64,000 nt of DNA from Heliocidaris tuberculata. Taxonomy: Eukaryota; Echinodermata; Echinoidea; Camarodonta; Echinometridae. Positions within the stretch are counted from its first letter, which is position 1. Each line of letters starts with the position of its first letter. The notes under the pieces are model-generated. The model did not search any database and was not told the origin of the DNA. It saw nothing but the letters and a program-made list of their open reading frames with translations. Shown here piece by piece: positions 32,501 to 42,728 of this stretch. The stretch is taken from assembly GCA_025618425.1 (NCBI GenBank), contig CM046848.1, positions 25,420,116 through 25,484,115 of the forward strand. The letters run 5' to 3'. Position numbers and translations under genes: made by a program.

Positions 32501-35500
32501 CTTTTACGTTCACTAAGGTCGAAATGGCAGGCTGTACATTATCTCTGGACCACATTTTACGAGCAATATTGAGAGCAGAACTTGGGGTTGCTCTCCTTTT
32601 AACGACGTCAACGCTCATCGTCATTTTCGCTCATCCACGCTTTCGAAAACGTCATCATATTTTCCCATTCAATCTCACCTTGGCTGACTTCACAGGAGTA
32701 CTCTTGAATGTTGTCCAACAGCCATTAGAACAGCTATCCGCCTCGGTATGTATCAAATCACTTTATTTTATTTTCCTGTTACTATGTATGTAATCACATC
32801 ATAAAGTTGTACTTTTTTCCTTTCATTTTGCGGCGTGCACAATTTGTAACCTACAAAGGGAATTATTTTCAATTAAAGAAGTAAGCATTGAAAAAAAAAA
32901 AACTTTGTTATTTCAGCTTTCCCTCATGAACAATGACCCTGTACATGAATATATCAATGATGGCCGACTAGGCAATGATTAGCTGCAATCATGCTCATTT
33001 TTGGTTCTTAGGCGTGTCGCTGGAGAAGGCGTCGTTTATATGATATCAGCAACTTGCCAATGAATATTGATGACCTTTATTCTTTGCTTGTTTGCTTGTT
33101 GGGAAAAAATATGGAAGATCTGTTGGCAAATTTGTAATTCTGACGACCAGTGTTTTACGTTGTCGGCAAAACTAAAAAAGTGAAGACATTTTGCCTTTCA
33201 AAACAATTCCCCGATTATTTGCTGACAAATTTGGTCCGACACCCCAGCATGTTATTGTGTTTGATATCTTCAGATTAACCTTGAAAAATCCTCAAACTCT
33301 GTCATTTTCCTATCACAGACAATCTTTCCATACTACCCTATCATCATCTCTACGACGATACTGGTCTCCAACATCAGCATCTTACTGGTAGCTATCTACC
33401 AGCTCATAATCATCCGTGTGGACCCTTTCGGCGTGAAGAACATCATCACCACCACTCGATGTGTAGTCACCTGCATCTTATCATGGGTCCTCTCTGGAGG
33501 GTTAGCCATCGCAGTCTACGCTCTCACTCAAGTGTTTCGAACACTGATGCTCTACATCACCATCATCTCCCTAGCAACAACTTCCATCTGCTACATCTTC
33601 ATCTATGGGTCCATTGCTAAGGTATCATCTGAGGGTAACGCCCAGCTGGAAGAACGCAAGGAGGAGAACAAGCGTGTCTTGCGAACATTCTGTATGGTCC
33701 TCGGAACGTCCTTGTTCTTTTCGATATACCCTATCACCATGTGGGTGTACTTCAGTTATGTCAACACAAAAGAACTAGAGGAAGACGAGGAATCCTATCT
33801 TCTTGTTGAGGAGGTCACGCTGAGTGCCAATTGGATCGCTAACTGCGTCATTTACTGGTGGAGACTGAAGGAGTTTCGATCCATGATGTCTGGTTGTAAG
33901 AGACGTTCAAATGCAATTAAACCACACGCCGTTGTGTCCTGACTCAGAACATCCATTTCTTCGAAAAAGCACATGTTGCATAGATTATTTGAGTTAATTG
34001 CCGTTCTATCACTATATTTCTATGTATAATTACCTCAGCTGAAGTAACATACTTCCCTCATTTATTTCCGTGTAAATACATTTGCGGAGACATTCATGAT
34101 CCTACCGTGTAAAAAAATGTGTTTATATATTAAAAGTATGTAAGGCTAAATCAAAATATTCCTAGTTTCTCATTCCCTCCACCTTCCCTTTTTTCATCTC
34201 TTCTCAAACTTTTGTTATTTGATACTTTTTATTAGACATGAAATAAAGAAGAATCATATGAAACCTAGATAATCAGAATAGCAAAAATCATTTATATAGT
34301 GCAGTTTCAACTTGTTTTGAGCCACTGTACTGCATAGAATAGATATAGAACATTTTATTTCAAAAGATTTTGCACTGAAATTGACCCGATAGCATTTGTG
34401 TGTAACACAAATGCATCGAGCATCCACCCCACTTTACGAGAAACTATGATTCATTTTATTTAACCAAAGTTTGACTTTACTAACAAATGACGGTAACTCT
34501 AGGTGATATTACACAACAATAAAATTGATTTTTATTTAAGATGATAGTGATTATATATTTTGCACCTTCACCCCAATATTATAGTAGTTCTGTCCTTCGG
34601 GTATAGATGGATCACTAGTAGAGCCTGAACGGGTGATTACAATACCCGAATTCATTAACCTAATAGCCATTAATGCTGATTTGTTGATTGGATTATGGCA
34701 ATTAATTAGCTGTGGCTGTCGTGGTTGTGAGGTCATTATCTGAAGCACCTTTCCATAAGTTACTTGTAATTAAACATGGACATGAAAATGATATCATCAT
34801 GGTAGTTGTCAGAGATGGTATGAACATGATCCACTGCAAGGAGAAGTAATGGTTAGAACCATAGACCTGCAGATATGGCTGGACATGTCATAATGTTTAG
34901 CCTCCCATCGTGGGGTCGTGGTCTAGTGTAAAAGTCCACAGGCTATGGATCAAGTGGTTTTGGGTTCGAATCCCAGCAGTTCTGTGGTAAACCATTAATC
35001 TCCATGTGACACTCTCGACCAAGGTGAAGTTAATGGATAGGAAGCAGTTCATTGAACGTTTTAATAAGCGTCTTATCATCGAAGCCGTGAGAATAATTTC
35101 CAGAAATCACCGTGGAAAGACATTGTTTTTTATGATTGTGATGTGCGGTATACAAGCTCGGATTACTGTTCTAATATACATATATCAGTAACAATATGAT
35201 CGATGAACTAGAAAGTGGAATGGCTAGTTGTAATGGCACGAGTGAATACGTTGTCAGGGTCATTACACGAACTGAACTTGTTATAGCCATCCCGTTGACC
35301 TTATTGACGCTAATTCTTATTCTCTTACACCCCCGCTTTAAGAAACGACATCACATATTTCCCTTCAATCTAACTCTGGCTGATTTCATGGGAACTATCT
35401 TACTATTTTACAACGATATGGCAGACTATGAACCAGAGGCAAGTTATTTTCTTTTTCAATTTCATCAGTTTTTTTTTTGCCTTCTTAATTGATATATTTC

Positions 35501-36306
35501 TATAATCTATAGATTTTTCTGTTAGCTATTCAAAATGGAATATCATATTTTCGTGAATCCGAAGATGTTTCATATCCTGGTAAAAAAATATGTCTATGAT
35601 AAAAACATTATCATTTTTTAAGCAATATTACCTTAGCAAACGATTTTATTTTGTTTTTGGGGAAATTTAATTTGAATTGAATTTATTTGAATATTCTAAA
35701 AAAATAAAAATACTAAATAGATTGATCACTGAAGTCACTCCCGAGACACTGAAAACAGTAAAAGTAGAGTGAAATTTCACCTTTTTTCGTGTTAAAGAGC
35801 ACTAGATATTCAATCGAAATTCACTTCTTCTAAACAAGTGATCACTGATGTAACTCCCCGAGGAGTGAAAATTGAGTGAAAATTCATTCCCTTTTTAGAT
35901 AGTACTCAAAGCGATTCCCATGTGGAATCATACGTGGGACGTGTTCAGTGTTAAAGCATTACTTGGTCCCAGTATTTTTTGTACATAAGTAATAACATGC
36001 TGAATAGAAATATAACATTATTGCTGATGAAAACATGAAATCCTATCATTATTAGCTTTTTTTAGATATCTCTCATGTTGGAGCCAACGTGAAATTTTCT
36101 TTTTAACGATATATATATATATAAAACACGATAAAAACTACTTTTGAAAAATAAACTCAAGGGCAATTTCAAAGGCCTATTGTACTGCCCATAGAAATCA
36201 GGTTCGGATTACGTGATACACCATTGTAATGTTCGCACATTTCTAAAGGTGATAGACAGGGCTATTGAAATTGTCTTGAGTTTATTTTTCGAAAGTAGTT
36301 TTTATC

Positions 36307-36361
<55 letters not shown>

Positions 36362-37332
36362 TACGATGCTCCCTTCTTGAATGATTACCAGCATGACTGG
36401 TAATAATTACTAGTAATCTCACTTTCGGTGAGATTAGCATCTTTTTAAATCAACATTATCTTTCGTACAAAAATGACAACTTTAAAAAAAAAAAAAAACC
36501 TTACCATGCAAGACAGTGAAGTGTAAATCTTTACGCAAAGTTAACCAACATCAGCAACTTTGACATCAATGTTAGCATTTATTTTGACAATCTTTTAGGA
36601 AAATAACCCATTCTACAAGGTCGTGCTGCCTACGTCTCTACTGGTGTCGAACATCAGTATCTTACTGGTAGCTGTCTACCAGCTCATCACCATTCGTGTT
36701 GATCCTTTCGGCGTTAGGAACATCATCACCACCACGCGATGTGTCATCACCTGTGCTGTGATTTGGTTCCTCGTTGGAGGATCATCCATCGCCATCTATA
36801 CCATGTTTACTGTGACCTCTTCCAACCGTCTCCTCACGTTCTATATCACTATCATCTCCCTAGCATCCACCTGCATCACCTACATCTTCATATATCGCTC
36901 CGTTGCAAAGGTGGCATCCGCCGGCAACATCCAGCTGGAAGAACGCAAGAAGGAGAACCAGCGCGTTCTGCGAACATTCTCCACCATTTTGGGAACGTCG
37001 GTGTTGTTTTTGGCGTTCCCCATCTGTGCCTGGTGGTATTATAGTCATCTTGGGGACGGTGATCCGAATGTCTGTTTCACAGGTGGAGAGGAGATGATGA
37101 TAACGACCAATTGGATTGCTAACTGCATCATCTACTGGTGGAGGCTTAAAGAGTTCCGATCTATGATCTTTAGTTGCACAAAGCGTTGTAATATTGTAAA
37201 TCCACAAGTTGTTATTTCCTAACGGACCTTCTTCTTCCACTGATTACAATTATCTCTGATAAGGTTGTCAAGTATTTTGCAGAAAACTAAATCACACACA
37301 CACACACACACGCTCACACACACACAGAGGAC

Positions 37333-37413
<81 letters not shown>

Positions 37414-37695
37414 CATGTATATATATCTCCAAATAACTCTCCCCTAATTTCCGTTTGTGGTAACTTATTAACGGCTCACATTCATTCATGTAAATGAAAT
37501 TGGACCAGTGTACAATATTTGTCTCATTTAAACGAATAATACCAGCTTATAATCAGAACGTGGTATCAAAAGCCAACACACTGCCATTAAGTAATATTTC
37601 TACGTAACCTTTACCCATGCAGATTTGAAGGTCTTTTGTTAACAATCAAAATTAGCCCATTGTATTTGGCGACAGTATATCTAAAATGCGCGCCT

Positions 37696-37747
<52 letters not shown>

Positions 37748-38832
37748 ATTATTGCTAAGTATGGTACATTAATTTATACGACAAAACAGATAATACTTAC
37801 TGATTACAATTAATATCAGAAACATGACAAACAGAGGATGCCGGCCAAACACAGAAAGTAAAAAAGACCAGGTACCGTAAACCTACACGTCAGTTGAAAT
37901 TTGGTCATTGTATATATAGTGGATCTTTCGCTTGGCTTTTCTTTTACTCCATTTATTAATACAAAAGATCCAGATTGTATAAAGTTTACAATGAGAGGGG
38001 GGGTTTGAAGACATGTGAAAACAACTTTTTTTAAACGATTTGAACCACTTTCGCATATTGTGATAAACAGAACAACAAATCAGATAGAATTTGCTGTCTC
38101 TGGCTGAGAGTGGGCAAGTTTCTTTCGGGTACAGTTTCTGTTTAATATTTCCGTATTACTGTCATAACACGATCGCAAAGACTTTCAAGAAATCAATACC
38201 CTATCGTATTGCCTATAGAAATATTGTTCGGATTACGTAATATCTCATTGTAAATTTGTAATGTTCGCACATTTCAAAAGGTGATGGACAAAGCTATTAG
38301 AATTAAGGTTAATATCTCGAAAGTCTTCGCGATTGTGTATCATGTAGAATCTAAAAAGCGAAAAAGATATCAGTAAAGTACTTACTTCATGAATAAATGT
38401 GAAGCAGGTAAATATCCTTGTTGGGAACTCTGTGAGCTCGAGGTCGAAAGTGGGTATGATCATCAGAGCGAGATGGAGCATGCCGCACGTCAGAAGCACC
38501 ATGATGTCAGTGAAAGCAAGACTGGCTACGTAACAACTCGACGTCGTTCGGTGTTTCCTCTGGGTGAAGACAATGACGAGGATGAGAGAGTTTCCGATGA
38601 CACCGACGATGATGATGGCGAGTAGAAAGATGAAGAGGAACATCTGAAGTGGCTTGCCGATGATGGAGTCTGTGAGGACATTTTCCACGTAATCGTCGTC
38701 GCCGTCGTTCAAATAATCATTGAAGACGTATTCTTCTCTAGCATCGTCATGGAAATTATTGAGGTGTTCGTGTTCCTTTACTGATTGGTTGTGTCGATGG
38801 GTGATACACAGACTGACACTAAGGTACCACAT
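28965..38832 (-). CDS. Class A (rhodopsin-like) GPCR, three exons, 405 aa
   Basis: Exons 38832-38386, 30640-30505 and 29599-28965 join in phase, with GT-AG introns of 7745 and 905 bases. The start is the first Met after an in-frame TAA 21 bases upstream. The 60-residue acidic N-terminus has one N-glycosylation site (N15-Q-S) and an Asp/Tyr-rich stretch (40-49). Seen: TM1 with GN (N81), TM2 with D109 in 'ASLAFTDI', Cys143 before TM3, DRY at 165-167 in '[17 protein letters not shown]', Pro227 in TM5, NPFVY at 326-330 in TM7, and a CCC palmitoylation-type motif at 346-348. The TM3 segment resembles bombesin/endothelin-like peptide receptors ('GVTxxTLxALTxDRY'), so a neuropeptide receptor is my inference; the ligand is unknown. 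Odd: TM6 (269-293) lacks the CWxP motif. Intron 1 contains two other receptor genes on the opposite strand. Confidence 0.88.
29690..30198. mobile_element. MITE family I, diverged relative, in GPCR intron 2
   Basis: Begins 'TTAAAGGGAAACTCTATACC' and ends 'GGACTAATCCTTTAA'. Internal words 'AATAAGAAAGTCAGGAATTTTTGAA' and 'ATAACTTTCTTATTCATTATGGGATTTTGCCC' parallel the family I copies at 18193 and 58663. Confidence 0.65.
30350..30465. repeat. (TA)n and (ATT)n microsatellites
   Basis: TA run at 30350-30370 and imperfect (ATT)n at 30384-30465, both in intron 2 of the 405-aa receptor close to exon 2. Confidence 0.9.
30505..30640 (-). CDS. GPCR (405 aa), exon 2: TM3 and TM4 with DRY
   Basis: 136 nt after acceptor 'catcttttcag', encoding '[18 protein letters not shown]' and the start of TM4 with Trp192; ends in phase 1 before GTATGA. 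Confidence 0.87.
30641..32496. other. Intron 1 of the 405-aa receptor, part downstream of the nested genes
   Basis: CT-rich tract at 31154-31215; nothing else recognised. It also contains the upstream region of the plus-strand receptor at 32497. Confidence 0.4.
32497..32745 (+). CDS. Nested receptor 1, exon 1 (TM1, TM2)
   Basis: 83 codons ending '..QPLEQLSAS' before GTATGT. Contains the intracellular loop '[11 protein letters not shown]' shared with the paralog. Confidence 0.84.
32497..33942 (+). CDS. Atypical seven-TM receptor, two exons, 290 aa (nested gene 1)
   Basis: Exons 32497-32745 and 33319-33942 join in phase 0 (GT-AG, 573-base intron). The first in-frame ATG directly follows a TAG and has a weak context; Met10 at 32524 (GAAATGG) has a strong context and aligns with the equivalent Met of the neighbouring paralog, so translation may start there. 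Seven hydrophobic segments are visible. TM2 keeps the class A 'NLTLAD' (D64), TM4 keeps Trp (139), TM6 keeps a Pro (221, 'SIYP'). In place of DRY is 'YQL' (110-112) followed by 'IRVDPFG'; in place of NPxxY is NCVIY (258-262), followed by '[11 protein letters not shown]'. N-terminus is very short. This is probably a lineage-specific rhodopsin-like orphan; ligand and G-protein coupling are unknown. A polyadenylation signal lies at 34242. Confidence 0.85.
33319..33942 (+). CDS. Nested receptor 1, exon 2 (TM3-TM7)
   Basis: 208 codons after 'cctatcacag', to TGA at 33940-33942. The length equals that of exon 2 in the neighbouring paralog (624 nt), with the same splice phase. Confidence 0.87.
   Translation, partial: TIFPYYPIIISTTILVSNISILLVAIYQLIIIRVDPFGVKNIITTTRCVVTCILSWVLSGGLAIAVYALTQVFRTLMLYITIISLATTSICYIFIYGSIAKVSSEGNAQLEERKEENKRVLRTFCMVLGTSLFFSIYPITMWVYFSYVNTKELEEDEESYLLVEEVTLSANWIANCVIYWWRLKEFRSMMSGCKRRSNAIKPHAVVS
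34242..34247 (+). terminator. Polyadenylation signal AATAAA for nested receptor 1
   Basis: Canonical hexamer 300 bases after the stop codon of the 290-aa receptor, in AT-rich sequence. Confidence 0.5.
34905..35010 (+). mobile_element. tRNA-derived SINE head between the two nested receptors
   Basis: Box A-like 'TCGTGGTCTAGTG' and a perfect box B GGTTCGAATCC (34963-34973), spaced about 40 bases as in a tRNA. The acceptor stem does not pair and the sequence continues into 'CATGTGACACTCTCGACC', so this is a SINE rather than a functional tRNA gene. Confidence 0.65.
35196..35438 (+). CDS. Nested receptor 2, exon 1 (TM1, TM2)
   Basis: 81 codons ending '..NDMADYEPE'. The intron starts GCAAGT (35439-35444), which fits the strong-context GC donors (AG before, AAGT after). 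Reading on would give a premature stop within 19 codons and lose TM3-TM7. Confidence 0.82.
35196..37222 (+). CDS. Atypical seven-TM receptor, two exons, 288 aa (nested gene 2)
   Basis: Exons 35196-35438 and 36599-37222 join in phase 0 across a 1160-base intron that starts with GC rather than GT. It is a close tandem paralog of the 290-aa receptor: shared blocks include 'HPRF(K/R)[14 protein letters not shown]', 'IRVDPFGV(K/R)NIITTTRC' and 'NWIANC(V/I)[12 protein letters not shown]'. Tyr-Gln-Leu (108-110) stands where DRY is expected and NCIIY (256-260) where NPxxY is expected. One N-terminal glycosylation site (N13-G-T). Met9 at 35220 (GGAATGG) has a stronger context than Met1 and matches Met10 of the paralog. 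The gene lies antisense within intron 1 of the 405-aa receptor, about 1.2 kb upstream of exon 1's end. Ligand and coupling unknown. Confidence 0.85.
35717..35910. mobile_element. MITE family F, diverged copy in the intron of nested receptor 2
   Basis: 'TTGATCACTGAAGTCACTCC' and 'GTGATCACTGATGTAACTCC' are repeated within it, plus 'GAGTGAAAATTGAGTGAAAA'; these words match 11633-11809 in part. Exact ends are unclear. Confidence 0.5.
36125..36310. mobile_element. MITE family G, copy 1 (in intron of nested receptor 2)
   Basis: Inverted ends 'ACACGATAAAAACTACTTTT' and 'GAAAGTAGTTTTTATCGTGT', with arms continuing through 'AATAAACTCAAGGGCAATTTC'. The middle has 'GGATTACGTGATACACCATTG'. It is directly followed by a (TA)n run (36311-36357). 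Confidence 0.9.
36311..36357. repeat. (TA)n array
   Basis: Pure dinucleotide run adjoining the family G element; a shorter run (36110-36122) lies on its other side, so the element may have inserted in a TA microsatellite. Confidence 0.9.
36599..37222 (+). CDS. Nested receptor 2, exon 2 (TM3-TM7)
   Basis: 208 codons after 'caatcttttag', beginning '[11 protein letters not shown]', to TAA at 37220-37222. Several overlapping frames on both strands are shadows of this exon. Confidence 0.87.
   Translation, partial: ENNPFYKVVLPTSLLVSNISILLVAVYQLITIRVDPFGVRNIITTTRCVITCAVIWFLVGGSSIAIYTMFTVTSSNRLLTFYITIISLASTCITYIFIYRSVAKVASAGNIQLEERKKENQRVLRTFSTILGTSVLFLAFPICAWWYYSHLGDGDPNVCFTGGEEMMITTNWIANCIIYWWRLKEFRSMIFSCTKRCNIVNPQVVIS
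37294..37423. repeat. (CA)n followed by (TA)n
   Basis: CA units at 37294-37326 and TA units at 37337-37423 with small interruptions, just downstream of nested receptor 2. Confidence 0.95.
37697..37742. repeat. (TA)n array
   Basis: About 23 TA units in intron 1 of the 405-aa receptor. Confidence 0.95.
38165..38340. mobile_element. MITE family G, copy 2 (variant ends), next to a receptor splice donor
   Basis: Ends 'AACACGATCGCAAAGACTTTC' and 'GAAAGTCTTCGCGATTGTGT' differ from copy 1 in the outer arm but share 'CGGATTACGTAATA', 'AATGTTCGCACATTTC' and 'AAGGTGATGGACAAAGCTATT'. It ends about 45 bases from the exon 1 donor. Confidence 0.8.
38386..38832 (-). CDS. GPCR (405 aa), exon 1: N-terminus, TM1, TM2
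   Basis: 149 codons ending exactly in phase 0 at '..TFIHE' before GTAAGT (38385-38380). Only the N-terminus, TM1, TM2 and the first part of extracellular loop 1 up to Cys143 are here. A family G MITE ends about 46 bases into the intron. Confidence 0.87.
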
Positions 38833-39439
38833 TTTGAAAATATCCGTATATCTTTAAAAAAAAAATTAAAAAAAGTTCTTCGTGTAAAGTTGTCGATTGA
38901 TGACTTTAAGATGACTATTGCAGACATTTATTTGATTCTACTTCATTTTTCAACATGATTTACGAGGTGACGATGGAGAAGAATAAATCAATCTTTAGAT
39001 ATCAGCATTTACAGAATTTGTACTGACAGATCAAAAATTCACTTTTTTCTGTTCGGCAAGCCAAATCTGGATAGACTAAGTAAGGCTATTATTAAGTCAA
39101 GACTGACACCCACGACTGAAGATTTATTTCTGGTAGTGGTTGTTGAGGAGAGTTTTAGATTTCTTCACCGCAAAACAGACAAAGGCATTATATTGCGATC
39201 ATCAGTCATTTTTTAGAATTCATTTCATGTTTTTTTCCGACGAAACATCTTGTGCTGGTATTTAGTTGCTGCTCTCGACATATTGCGTTTCACATCCTGG
39301 TTCGCCATACGCATGCGCGGGTCGATCGTATACATATATCTCTGAAAATATTGTCATCTTTCATTTACTGCGGTATCAAATCACGTAGTTATATCACCTG
39401 AACGCACTTGTATATACCAATACTTCATATCGCATTTAA
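38833..39439 (-). promoter_or_regulatory. Upstream region of the 405-aa receptor gene
   Basis: Non-coding. It should contain the 5' UTR and promoter on the minus strand, but I cannot place a start site or TATA element. Confidence 0.3.
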
Positions 39440-39770
39440 AACCCAGGTCAATGTTTGATATTCGATCATACTTAGAAGTAAAGGGGTATTCCAGGGAATT
39501 GAAAATAATCCGATTTCTTTGACAACTATCTAATGTATACCTTATAGTGGAGACGAACATCGCAAATCAAAAACGTCATAGTGAATCTAAAACTTCGGTT
39601 GATATTTGAAATTTGATCATGCTTAGAAGCTATGGGGGAATCTAGAGAGTTAGATATCATGCATCTTTAGATATCATCTGCTTACATTGGCAGTTATATA
39701 ATGTATACTCTGTCAATTTGTTGAGAGGAATATTCCCATCAAAAGCATCAGCTAAGTCAGGAGGTGTTTT
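39440..39770. repeat. Two-copy diverged tandem repeat, about 155 bp period
   Basis: 'GATATT(C/T)GA..T(C/T)GATCAT(A/G)CTTAGAAG' recurs near 39457 and 39600. Each is followed by 'GGG.A.TC.AG.GA.TT' and later by 'TAATGTATAC' (39531 and 39700). Confidence 0.65.
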
Positions 39771-39896
39771 TTAAAACTTTATTTTTCATATTTTTTTTAA
39801 TGATTTCGTTTCCGATCGTTGTATATACATGTACTCTCCTATGAATTCATCAGCTGGTTATGATCAAATTGATCAGGTACATTAATGGAATCCACT

Positions 39897-39915
39897 TGGG
39901 GGGGGGGGGGGGGGT
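39897..39915. repeat. Poly(G) run
   Basis: About 19 consecutive G. Confidence 0.9.
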
Positions 39916-40073
39916 TTACTCTAAACTACAATAGTAGAATCAATTCTTAAAAGAGTTATTCAACCACTACTTTGGAGTGGATTGCACCGTGATTTGGAGT
40001 TGAAAGGGAATGATCCCTAATACGACTCCTAGAATTAGTGTATTCCCACTCCTCTGCAGTAAGGGAGTATAAC

Positions 40074-40495
40074 TAAAGCCCACCGCACACTATACGATCA
40101 GTCTACGATCCGATTTTAAAGAAAATGTTATAGCGTTAAATATAAACACTTAAACATTCAAAATATGTTTTATTGAGGTTCTAAATTGTTACATAGATAG
40201 TAAAATCGAAATTACGGCCTATTACGAGCCTTCTAACCGGAGGAAAGGCCAAATTGGCTCCGAATCGTAGTGACGTCAGAGCAGTCCTGCGATTGTCTAC
40301 GATTTTAAACTGATTTGGCCCTTATTCCGGATATAAGGCTGACATCGCACCAAATTCATATGTCGAGTATTTATATTATTGTTCAGAACCCGAATCAGGT
40401 AGCTTTCACTTATTAAACTGCCTATATTGAATGATATTGCTATTTACTTTCAAAATCGGATCGTAGACCGATCGTATAGTGTGTGGTGGGCTTTA
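40074..40495. mobile_element. MITE family H, copy 1
   Basis: Inverted ends 'TAAAGCCCACCGCACACTAT' and 'ATAGTGTGTGGTGGGCTTTA', then 'CGATC(A/G)GTCTACGATCCGA' in both arms. 422 bp. Internal 'GTAGTGACGTCA' and 'GGCTGACA' words are shared with 50404-50826. Confidence 0.92.
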
Positions 40496-41058
40496 TAGAT
40501 CAATGGACACACTCGTCGAATATATAATGTCAAGAGCTCATCGCCCTTCCATTTCTACCAAAAATATAACTCGTCCCAATAACTATCAATATTATACCCC
40601 AAATCTTTGTGTAAGTATCGATTTGGTAAAAACCACTGGAATTGCATAGAATTTGATATATTGGATAACCCCGGCCGTATAGTTGTGCTGGTACACCATG
40701 GGGAAACCTGTGTAACGTAACACCAGACATGCTTGAGTTTTTCAATGACACACGCAAAGGTAATGGATTACTAGGGTAAACCCCGGACTGTCATTTTGGG
40801 ATGACGTAATATCTATTATAAGATCACATGATTCGGACACCATCAAGCAATGGTCCACTCTTGTGACAGCCAAATGTGTTTTTTTTTTTTCTTTCTTTCT
40901 TTCTTTTTTTTTCAAATCAAACAGCTATAAAAAGATTTTGAACCCCAAAGTCATCAATCTGACTAGAATTCAAGGCACCGTTTATGAACGTAGATTTAAT
41001 CTAATAGCAATATCCGAATGATATTTTCCTATTCATTTTGAATAGATTTTCCTATATA

Positions 41059-41138
41059 TTAACCCATGGACTACTGAATTCTCTCATCCCCATAGGTTTA
41101 ATACAGGGACCACCCGATTCTCGTAGGCAATGGGTTAA
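41059..41138. mobile_element. MITE family K, copy 2 (80 bp)
   Basis: 'TTAACCCATGGACTACTGAA' at the left and 'GTAGGCAATGGGTTAA' at the right; its complement aligns with 27741-27823 along the whole length. Confidence 0.75.
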
Positions 41139-42520
41139 TTGTCCCTCGTGCGAATCTTGCTATTCCAAACTGAATAGGTTCTATTCATAGTTGAATATAT
41201 AGTTGTGATAGTGTTTAATAAGTGCATTAAGCCCTTACTGAATTATGATATTGATTAACTTGTCGGAGAAGAAATTTTGTATTAACATGAAAAATAGTAT
41301 AGTATCAATCATACTAATTACGGGCTGGAATATCTCGATTCAAAATTCTATATAGTTCATTAATTTTCAACAGTAAAAAGGCTATTAGATGACATTCCAT
41401 TAAGTAAACAATGCATTACAAATAAGTACTGCTTTCAACGGTTACAAATACTATCAAAGTGTCATGTTAACAAGATACCCCCTTAAACGATCAAAAAAAT
41501 GAGAAAATAATAAGATACCCGATTCAATTCTTTGCATTTGGTGTATGGAATCGAAAAACATACACAGACTAATTCTTGCTTCGATTACTTAAATGAATTC
41601 TATTTTAGTTCAAGTAAATTTCATTTGTTCCTTTCACTTGTTCCCTCCTTTAAAACAATACATACATGTAATTAGGGATACTTAGGCAATATCTTCACTC
41701 AATTCAATGACGTTAAACAGTTGTATTTTTCTCGAAATATGTTTCGGTTAACTCATGATTGGTACGCTTGCACGCTATCTTGTACCACGTTCATTTTGTG
41801 ACCCACCCTTGTCTTTAGCAACAGGGGTCGCATTTCAGCCATTGATGTCATACCAAAGACAGGATATGTTGGGAATTTTCGCTAGCAAAAATTGGCAAGA
41901 TAAGACTGAAATTGATGGACAAAAATAGGAAGCTACCACAACCAAGAAATGTTACCATGTTAGAACAGGAAAAAATAACTGAAGGGGGACAGCGTTTCTC
42001 GGGTTAAATTCATTTCTCTCTGACACTGCCAATATTTGCTAAGGTAAACAAGCAACATATATTCGCAACGTATTTGACATTACAGGGCGTACTTCAAAAG
42101 ACGTAACTCAACTGAATCTTATACTTCCTAACCTGTATTTTGTTGATGACTTGAATAAATGAATGCATAAAATTTAATGTAGGTACCATTTCATGATAAA
42201 TAAAGAGCCATCGGAAAAATGTGTACTTCGAAACATTATTTGATCTGAAATAGAAGGAGCATACCCCCCCCCCCCAAAAAAAAATGAATATAAGACATAA
42301 TACTATAATAGTAAAGAGGCGGACTGGGACTAAAATTCGAGGAAAATTTCGGAGCGACCTGGCCCTGTTTTGAGTTGATCGGCCTTGTTTGTATGACCTG
42401 CCCTTTTAACCAAAATATTGACCAAGCAAGTGGGGAAAACTCCCCAAAGTTCCAATGGCCAGTCCGCCCCTGGACATAATATAGCCTAATTATTTTCTGC
42501 TTTTAATCCATGAGGATACA
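41139..42520. other. Intergenic stretch without a gene
   Basis: A poly(C)-poly(A) run at 42267-42285 and a repeat-like segment 'GGCGGACTGGGACT...CCAGTCCGCCCCTG' (42318-42472) with inverted ends, probably a degraded transposon. No exon seen. Confidence 0.4.
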
Positions 42521-42529
42521 ATTTGGACG

Positions 42530-42655
42530 TACAGAGAAGAGAGAGAAAGAGGAAAAGATAGATAGCTAGAAGAAGAGAGAACGAAAGAAAGAAAGAAAGA
42601 AAGAGAGGAGAGAGAAAGGGGGTAGATAGAGATCAGAAGAGGGGAAGATAGCGAA

Positions 42656-42728
<73 letters not shown>

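Noticed and set aside
34905..34990. Functional tRNA gene
   Set aside because: Boxes A and B are present but acceptor and anticodon stems do not form; fits a SINE head. The same applies at 63568-63640 and 25395-25460.
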